Source: Methanomassiliicoccus sp. UBA386 (GTDB taxonomy: Archaea; Thermoplasmatota; Thermoplasmata; Methanomassiliicoccales; Methanomassiliicoccaceae). Taken from it: a DNA stretch of 8,238 nt. The notes below the pieces were generated by a model, which saw nothing but the letters and a program-made list of their open reading frames with translations, did not search any database and was not told where the DNA came from. A program made the translations under genes and the position numbers. Of the stretch, positions 4,394 to 8,238 are shown in pieces (position 1 is the stretch's first letter; each line of letters begins with the position of its first letter). Location of the stretch: NCBI GenBank assembly GCA_002498285.1, contig DAGU01000059.1:22451-30688 (forward strand). The letters run 5' to 3'.

Positions 4394-6007
4394 TCAGTCG
4401 AAGCTTACCAGCTCGCGCAGGCCCTCCGCCACTTTACGGTCGTCCAGCGCTTTCACGAGATCATCGAACGAGCGCAGCGGCCTCTTCCTGAACAGGCGGA
4501 CGGCGCGCTTCCTCCCCACCCCCGGAAGCGATTCCAGGGCCGCCAGGGAGCAGGCGTTGACGTTCAGCGGGCGCTCTACGGCGGTGATGCTGCGCTGCCC
4601 CCAGGATAGCACGGTGGCGTCGACGAACCGCTCGAGTCCCATGGGATATGGGAAGCCGACCAGCAACGGATAGGAGCCGATCTGCCGGCCGAAGGTGACG
4701 TTGCCCTCCCTGGCCTCGAGGTACACCTTCCTCAGCACCGTCCCGGCCGGCGCCAGGCGCTGCAGCATGGGGTGGTCGATGCTCTCCCTGACGTCCTCCT
4801 TGAAGCGGATGAACTGCGAGCGGGTCACCGGAGAGCGGAAGGCCCTCCTGACCGGCATGACCTGCCGTATGTTGAGCCGCCTGAGGACGTACCCTCGCTC
4901 CAGCACCTCCCTCAGGAACGCTCGGTCGAGGTCCAGGGTGGCGGCCGTCTCGCCGTCTAGCCCTATGATGAGATTTAGCCCTGGAAGCAGTTTTGGAAGG
5001 CCCGTCTCGCTTATCTGACTGCCCACCTCGTTGATCATGCGGATGGCCTCCATGGCCTGCTCGGGGGTGGCGTTGAGGTTGTTGGCCTCCCTTACCGCCG
5101 GATCGGCGCTCTCCAGGCCGAGGGCGAGGACGTTGCCGCCGCTGCAGTGGCGAACGATGGACGAGAGCACCCGCCCCGACTCTTCTGGATGCGATGCGAT
5201 GACCGCCGGATTGGCATTGTCGACGTGCAGCACGTCCGGGCCGAGGGCGGCGATGCCCGAGAACAGCCGCTCCACTGCCTCCGGATTTGGCCGGGGCGGA
5301 TCGCTGGACATGTCGGCCTTGTACGATACGATGCACGTCTGCGCTCCCAGGCGGAAGTTCCTGACGCCCGCCTTCCGCAGCGCCGACACCTCGGCGATAA
5401 TGTCCTCCTCGTCCCTGGCCACCGGCGCTCCCTTTGCCGGCTCCACGCAGAACGAGCAGCCTCCCGACGCGTACCGGGGGCACCCCCGGTACGTCTCGAT
5501 CTCGGCGATGAGCGGCTGCGGAAAGTCCGGATGCTGCGCCACCATGCTGGAGCCGAGCAGCAACCAGCGGTTCCACTCCTCCGTGCTCCTCCACCGGTCG
5601 ACCGGCTCCTCGCCGCGGAGCAGGCGGTGCAGCACCGCGGCCGGGTCGTGGCTCGCAAGTGCATGATAGCCGCCGCCGAGCGAGGGGTCCAGGACCGCGG
5701 GGCCTCCCAGGACCCGGATCCCTGGCAGGCGGCCGGCCAGCTCCCTTATCTCCCGGCCAGAGGCGGGCATGGCCCTCAGGTACTTGCCGGGGACCGCGGT
5801 GCCGGCGATCACCAGACTGACGTCGGCCTTTGGGATCCCGGCGCCCTTTCGCAGCTGCTCCATGGTGATGTAGCTCACCGCGGCGCCCGCGTCCGCGGCC
5901 GCCCCGGCCGCCGCCCGGACCTGCGGGGATAGATATGGAGGCACTCCGAGGCATGCGGGCTCATCGACGAAGCCGTCCACGATGACCGCCCGAAGCTCCC
6001 TGCTCAT
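4394..6007 (-). CDS. Radical SAM protein with C-terminal helix-hairpin-helix (COG1031-like)
   Basis: This 537-residue protein resembles the uncharacterised archaeal radical SAM proteins with a C-terminal helix-hairpin-helix (COG1031 type). Residues 1-165 show a Rossmann-like pattern (VIVDGF, SLVIAGTAVPG, IRVLGGPAVLDP) reminiscent of the N-terminal domains of B12-dependent or methylthiotransferase radical SAM enzymes, but lack the DxHxxG cobalamin motif. The cluster motif is C176-x7-C184-x2-C187 (within RGCPRYASGGCSFC), not the classical CX3CX2C. Further radical SAM elements are FRLGAQTC (218-225), HVDNANP, LALGLESAD (about 294-302) and LNLIIGLDGET (344-353). Residues about 422-484 could be a small beta domain, and 485-520 is a helix-hairpin-helix (LPGVGRKRA). 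A nucleic-acid substrate is an inference from the helix-hairpin-helix. ATG 6007 lies about 26 nt after a TATA box, so it is probably leaderless. priL follows it. Confidence 0.85.
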   Translation of the reverse strand: MSRELRAVIVDGFVDEPACLGVPPYLSPQVRAAAGAAADAGAAVSYITMEQLRKGAGIPKADVSLVIAGTAVPGKYLRAMPASGREIRELAGRLPGIRVLGGPAVLDPSLGGGYHALASHDPAAVLHRLLRGEEPVDRWRSTEEWNRWLLLGSSMVAQHPDFPQPLIAEIETYRGCPRYASGGCSFCVEPAKGAPVARDEEDIIAEVSALRKAGVRNFRLGAQTCIVSYKADMSSDPPRPNPEAVERLFSGIAALGPDVLHVDNANPAVIASHPEESGRVLSSIVRHCSGGNVLALGLESADPAVREANNLNATPEQAMEAIRMINEVGSQISETGLPKLLPGLNLIIGLDGETAATLDLDRAFLREVLERGYVLRRLNIRQVMPVRRAFRSPVTRSQFIRFKEDVRESIDHPMLQRLAPAGTVLRKVYLEAREGNVTFGRQIGSYPLLVGFPYPMGLERFVDATVLSWGQRSITAVERPLNVNACSLAALESLPGVGRKRAVRLFRKRPLRSFDDLVKALDDRKVAEGLRELVSFD

Positions 6008-6028
6008 AGGTCCGCCAAGGCCGCCGTT

Positions 6029-6038
6029 CTATATCTAA
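6029..6038 (-). promoter_or_regulatory. TATA box of the radical SAM gene
   Basis: On the minus strand it reads TTAGATATAG, centred about 26 nt upstream of the ATG at 6007. No Shine-Dalgarno match precedes that ATG, so the transcript is probably leaderless. Confidence 0.5.
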
Positions 6039-6075
6039 GATGCTTGGCAGCGCCTCATCATCCAGGGGCCGGCCG

Positions 6076-6121
6076 GGCCCTCTCAACGGGCTCACGAGAT
6101 GCCCGGTCCTAAAGAGGGGCC
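6076..6121. repeat. Nested inverted repeat (two stacked stems)
   Basis: The outer arms GGCCCTCT (6076-6083) and AGAGGGGCC (6113-6121) pair over 8 bp with one bulged G. Inside them CGGGC (6087-6091) and GCCCG (6101-6105) pair perfectly around a 9-nt loop. It lies about 40 bp upstream of the radical SAM TATA box and 100 bp upstream of the malic enzyme TATA box. It could be an operator, a structured transcript or chance in GC-rich DNA; nothing identifies a binding protein. Confidence 0.4.
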
Positions 6122-6219
6122 TATACCATTGAATAATGAGGATGATGAACGGAATTCGTAGGGGAGAAGGGATTTCGTTATCGCTACAGCGTCAGTTCAC
6201 TGTCCTTGTCCCCCAACGG

Positions 6220-6228
6220 TTAAATAAT
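6220..6228 (+). promoter_or_regulatory. TATA box of the malic enzyme gene
   Basis: TTAAATAAT is the best TATA match in the spacer. It predicts transcription starting near 6250 and a leader of about 40 nt, unlike the leaderless genes elsewhere in the window. The leader contains the CCCCGGGG palindrome and a GGAG at 6284-6287. Confidence 0.55.
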
Positions 6229-6289
6229 GAAATCGTAAGTTTCGGAAGGTCCCGGCAGAGAGAACATTTGTCCCCGGGGTCGCGGAGTA

Positions 6290-7645
6290 ATGCTCATGAA
6301 GCCCGTCGATAAGACATCCGAGGAGGAAATGCTGAAGAAAGCATATGAGCCCGCCAGGCTGGCCATGGTCTATCACCCCTTCTACGAGGGAAAGATCGAG
6401 ATAACGGCCAAGTGCCCGGTGCGCAACCTCAACGATTTCGCCATCTGGTACACCCCAGGAGTGGCGGAGCCGTGCAAGGACATACAGAAGAACCCCGACA
6501 GGGTATATGACCACACCAGCAAGGGCAACATGGTGGCCGTCATCTCCGACGGCACCAGGGTGTTGGGGCTGGGGGACATCGGACCCGAGGCCGGCCTGCC
6601 GGTCATGGAGGGAAAGGCGCTCCTGTTCAAGTACCTGGGCGGCGTGGACGCCGTGCCCATCTGCCTGGCCACCAAGGACACCGAGGAGATCATCAGGACC
6701 GTGAAGGTCCTGGCCCCCTCGTTCGGCGGCATCAACCTGGAGGACATCTCCAACCCCAAGTGCTTCGAGATCCTGGACCGCCTGCGGGCGGAGATGGACA
6801 TCCCGGTGTGGCACGATGATCAGCAGGGCACGGCCACCATCGTGACGGCCGGGGCGATCAACGCCCACAAGGTCGTGGGAAAGAAGATATCGGAGTCCAA
6901 GGTCGCCATGGTGGGGGCCGGCGCGGCCAACATCGCCATCTCCCGCGTCATGGTGGCGGCAGGGTTCAACCTCAAGAACATCATCATGGTGGACTCCAAG
7001 GGAACGCTCCACCGCGGCAGGGACGACATCAAGGGCCACCACGCCGAGAAGTGGTTCATGTGCGAGAACTCCAACGCCGAGGGCGTGGTCGGAGGCATCG
7101 AGGAAGCCATGAAGGGCGCCGACATCTTGGTCGCCGCCTCCCGGCCCGGACCCGGCGTGATCAAGAAGGAGTGGGTCGCCGGCATGGCCAACGACGCCAT
7201 CGTCTTCGCCACCGCCAACCCCATCCCCGAGATCTGGCCCTGGGAGGCCAAGGAGGGCGGGGCCAGGATCGTCGCCACCGGCCGCTCCGACTTCCCCAAC
7301 CAGGTCAACAACTCCCTGGGCTTCCCCGGCATCTTCCGCGGCGCCCTGGACGTCCGCGCCAGGACCATCACCGACGAGATGTGCATCGCCGCGGCCCACG
7401 CCATCGCCGACACCGCCGAGGACCGCGGGCTGTCAGAGACGTACATCGTCCCGGACATGGACGATCCCGATATATTCGTCCGTGAGGCCGTGGCCGTCGG
7501 CATGAAGGCCATTGAGACTGGCATCGCCCGGGTGACCATGAGCCGGGAGGAGCTGGAGCGCCGCGCCCGGACCGCCATAGCGCGGGCCAGGGGGCAGACC
7601 AAGCTGCTCATGGACCAGGGATACATCCGGAACCCGCCGGAGTGA
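6290..7645 (+). CDS. Malic enzyme (NAD(P)-dependent, decarboxylating)
   Basis: This 451-residue cytoplasmic enzyme oxidatively decarboxylates malate to pyruvate and CO2, reducing NAD(P), and links the C4 acid pool to pyruvate. Residues 1-185 are the malic N-terminal domain: YHPFYEGKIEI, IWYTPGVAEP with the catalytic Tyr54, DGTRVLGLGDIGPEAGLPVMEGKALLFK with the catalytic Lys109, metal ligands Glu151-Asp152 in NLEDI, and WHDDQQGTA with Asp177. The Rossmann domain follows with VAMVGAGAANIA (207-216) and ends in the conserved ATANPIPEI and NNSLGFPGIFRGALD blocks. It is the short form, without the phosphotransacetylase domain fused to MaeB of many bacteria. I cannot read NAD versus NADP preference from the sequence. 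Two in-frame ATGs compete: 6290, and 6296, which has GGAG 8 nt upstream. The second fits Shine-Dalgarno spacing better and would shorten the protein by two residues. Confidence 0.95.
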   Translation: MLMKPVDKTSEEEMLKKAYEPARLAMVYHPFYEGKIEITAKCPVRNLNDFAIWYTPGVAEPCKDIQKNPDRVYDHTSKGNMVAVISDGTRVLGLGDIGPEAGLPVMEGKALLFKYLGGVDAVPICLATKDTEEIIRTVKVLAPSFGGINLEDISNPKCFEILDRLRAEMDIPVWHDDQQGTATIVTAGAINAHKVVGKKISESKVAMVGAGAANIAISRVMVAAGFNLKNIIMVDSKGTLHRGRDDIKGHHAEKWFMCENSNAEGVVGGIEEAMKGADILVAASRPGPGVIKKEWVAGMANDAIVFATANPIPEIWPWEAKEGGARIVATGRSDFPNQVNNSLGFPGIFRGALDVRARTITDEMCIAAAHAIADTAEDRGLSETYIVPDMDDPDIFVREAVAVGMKAIETGIARVTMSREELERRARTAIARARGQTKLLMDQGYIRNPPE

Positions 7646-7653
7646 GCACAAAC

Positions 7654-7682
7654 CTCTTTCTCCCTTTTCCTTATTATTGTTC
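7654..7682 (+). terminator. T-rich terminator-like tract after the malic enzyme gene
   Basis: Beginning 9 nt after the malic enzyme stop, the plus strand is almost purely pyrimidine with runs TTT, TTTT and TTATTATTG, the kind of oligo-T tract at which archaeal RNA polymerase stops. There is no hairpin. Its end (TTATTATT, 7671-7678) could instead serve as a weak TATA box for the next gene. Confidence 0.45.
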
Positions 7683-7687
7683 GTTCG

Positions 7688-7693
7688 GGTGAT
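7688..7693 (+). promoter_or_regulatory. Shine-Dalgarno site of the PPC-domain gene
   Basis: GGTGAT matches the 16S rRNA 3'-end complement and lies 3 nt before the ATG at 7697, the same spacing as the site at 2676-2683. It suggests the gene is translated from an mRNA with a leader, either read through from the malic enzyme gene or started in the short gap. Confidence 0.6.
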
Positions 7694-7696
7694 GGA

Positions 7697-8140
7697 ATGA
7701 AGTTCTCCCAGGCGCGCCCCGGCCGTGTCTTCGTGCTGCGGCTGGAGCAGGGCGAGGTGGTGCACGAGGTCATCGAGAGCTTCGCCGCCGAGCAGGGCAT
7801 CCGGTGCGCGGCGCTCGTCATGCTGGGCGCCGCCGACGAGGGCAGCCGGATCACCGCCGGGCCGGAGGGCGGGGGCACCCGTCCGATAGTTCCCATGATA
7901 CACCGACTGGCGGGCGTGCACGAGCTCACCGGGGTGGGGACGATCTTCCCTGACGAGGAGGGCCGGCCGTCCCTGCATTCCCACGTGGCCGTCGGCCGCC
8001 AGGGCGGGGGAGCGGCAGGCTGCATCCGCGCCGGCGTGGTGGTATGGACCATCCTGGAGGTCGTCCTTCTGGAGCTGGACGACTGCACCGCTCGGCGGGA
8101 GAGGGACGCGCCCTCGGGCTTCGAGCTGCTAGAACCCTGA
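7697..8140 (+). CDS. PPC/DUF296-domain protein, function unknown
   Basis: This 147-residue protein is a single PPC (plants and prokaryotes conserved, DUF296) domain. Plant relatives carry it beside AT-hook DNA-binding motifs, while stand-alone archaeal and bacterial copies form trimers of uncertain function, often described as DNA-binding by analogy. The domain runs from RVFVLRLEQGEVVHEVIESF (10-29) through AALVMLGAADEG (38-49) to the signature LHSHVAVGRQGGGAAGCIRAGVVVWTILEV (93-122). His94 and His96 of the HxH motif are present, but the usual third histidine (GGHL) is replaced by Cys109 (AGCI), followed by RAGVVVW. No AT-hook, signal peptide or membrane segment is present. The start is fixed by a Shine-Dalgarno site 3 nt upstream, and the gene lies 51 bp after the malic enzyme. 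A metabolic role linked to its neighbour cannot be excluded or supported. Confidence 0.85.
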   Translation: MKFSQARPGRVFVLRLEQGEVVHEVIESFAAEQGIRCAALVMLGAADEGSRITAGPEGGGTRPIVPMIHRLAGVHELTGVGTIFPDEEGRPSLHSHVAVGRQGGGAAGCIRAGVVVWTILEVVLLELDDCTARRERDAPSGFELLEP

Positions 8141-8147
8141 GGAGCGC

Positions 8148-8237
8148 TCACGCCGCCCGCACGATATCGGCCATGGGCCATATGGTCGCGCGAGCTGGCT
8201 CCAGTGCGTTAAGGATGCGCCAAGCTGACGCGCCGAT
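8148..8237 (-). CDS. Possible C-terminal end of a minus-strand gene leaving the window
   Basis: A minus-strand frame is open from the window edge to a TGA at 8148-8150, giving 29 residues ending in ALEPARATIWPMADIVRAA. It would end 7 bp from the PPC stop codon, matching the tight tail-to-tail packing seen elsewhere here. The third-position GC is lower than in the confirmed genes, a second minus-strand frame is also open over this span, and the segment is too short to recognise, so it may simply be spacer. Confidence 0.2.
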   Translation of the reverse strand: MGASAWRILNALEPARATIWPMADIVRAA

Positions 8238-8238
8238 G

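Larger units (their letters stand above)
6008..6289. other. 282-bp divergent spacer between the radical SAM and malic enzyme genes
   Basis: This spacer holds a minus-strand TATA box for the radical SAM gene (6029-6038), a very GC-rich block with GGCCGGCC (6067-6074), a nested inverted repeat (6076-6121), an AT-richer stretch (about 6120-6180) with no clear content, a plus-strand TATA box (6220-6228) and a CCCCGGGG palindrome (6272-6279) in the malic enzyme leader. No convincing gene is present; see the rejected 56-codon frame. Confidence 0.6.

Noticed and set aside
3363..4673. Long plus-strand frame (436 codons) opposite priL and the radical SAM gene
   Set aside because: It is antisense to two well-supported genes, histidine/leucine/arginine-rich in the way reverse-strand reads of GC-rich genes are, and has no family features.
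4461..5954. A 497-codon minus-strand frame shifted within the radical SAM gene
   Set aside because: It is the same-strand alternative frame of a gene with clear radical SAM motifs; its Arg/Gly/Ala-rich product is a typical GC-rich frame shadow.
6142..6312. A 56-codon plus-strand frame (ATG 6142 to TAA 6310-6312) in the divergent spacer, overlapping the malic enzyme start, with GAGG just before it
   Set aside because: Codon use is unlike the confirmed GC3-rich genes, it contains the malic enzyme TATA box, and the product has no recognisable feature. Conservation in relatives would be needed to revive it.
6197..8181. Long minus-strand frames (400 and 453 codons) opposite the malic enzyme and PPC genes
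   Set aside because: They are antisense shadows of conserved genes, with low-complexity composition (Gly/Asp/His-rich or Ser/Ala/Pro-rich) and no motifs.
1..8238. CRISPR arrays, insertion sequences, phage or toxin-antitoxin genes, riboswitches
   Set aside because: No spaced direct repeats, transposase-like proteins, terminal repeat pairs or known riboswitch cores were seen by eye.

Overview
The window is GC-rich, gene-dense archaeal chromosome. Archaeal markers are the large subunit of the archaeal/eukaryotic DNA primase (PriL), a Fap7/AK6-type adenylate kinase, an archaetidylinositol-phosphate-synthase-like CDP-alcohol phosphotransferase, archaeal-style TrmJ and TruA, and TATA boxes about 26-30 nt upstream of several start codons. 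FtsZ, high GC, and a mix of apparently leaderless and Shine-Dalgarno genes fit a euryarchaeon, most likely a high-GC Thermoplasmata relative such as Methanomassiliicoccales. That placement is an inference. All genes are of housekeeping type; I see no transposon, CRISPR array, phage gene or toxin-antitoxin pair.

Layout, left to right. The C-terminal part of ftsZ (+) enters from the left edge and meets trmJ (-) tail to tail with no base between the stop codons. trmJ and truA (+) diverge from a 39-bp spacer holding two facing TATA-like boxes. Both enzymes modify the tRNA anticodon stem-loop (position 32, and positions 38-40). A 233-bp non-coding stretch (1939-2171) carries a possible promoter and a run of GC hairpins, a candidate small RNA or long leader. 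Next is a two-gene + strand unit: the Fap7-like kinase, then a membrane CDP-alcohol phosphotransferase that overlaps it by 10 nt and has a strong Shine-Dalgarno sequence. That second gene overlaps the 3' end of priL (-) by 50 nt. priL lies downstream of a minus-strand radical SAM gene of the COG1031 type, which has an unusual CX7CX2C cluster motif and a C-terminal helix-hairpin-helix; priL also has its own TATA box.

A 282-bp divergent spacer (6008-6289) separates the radical SAM gene from a single-domain malic enzyme gene (+) and contains a nested inverted repeat. After the malic enzyme come a T-rich terminator-like tract and a small PPC/DUF296-domain gene (+). The last 98 bp hold no identifiable gene, though a minus-strand reading frame runs off the edge.

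Functionally the window mixes cell division (FtsZ), tRNA modification (TrmJ, TruA), ribosome maturation or nucleotide balance (Fap7-like kinase), lipid head-group synthesis, replication priming (PriL), a probable but uncharacterised radical SAM modification enzyme, central carbon metabolism (malic enzyme) and a PPC protein of unknown role. I do not see a clearly new multi-gene system. The points most worth a second look are the radical SAM gene beside priL, the PriL tail encoded antisense to its neighbour, the hairpin-rich spacer at 2041-2147, the nested inverted repeat at 6076-6121 and the anticodon-loop trmJ/truA pair.
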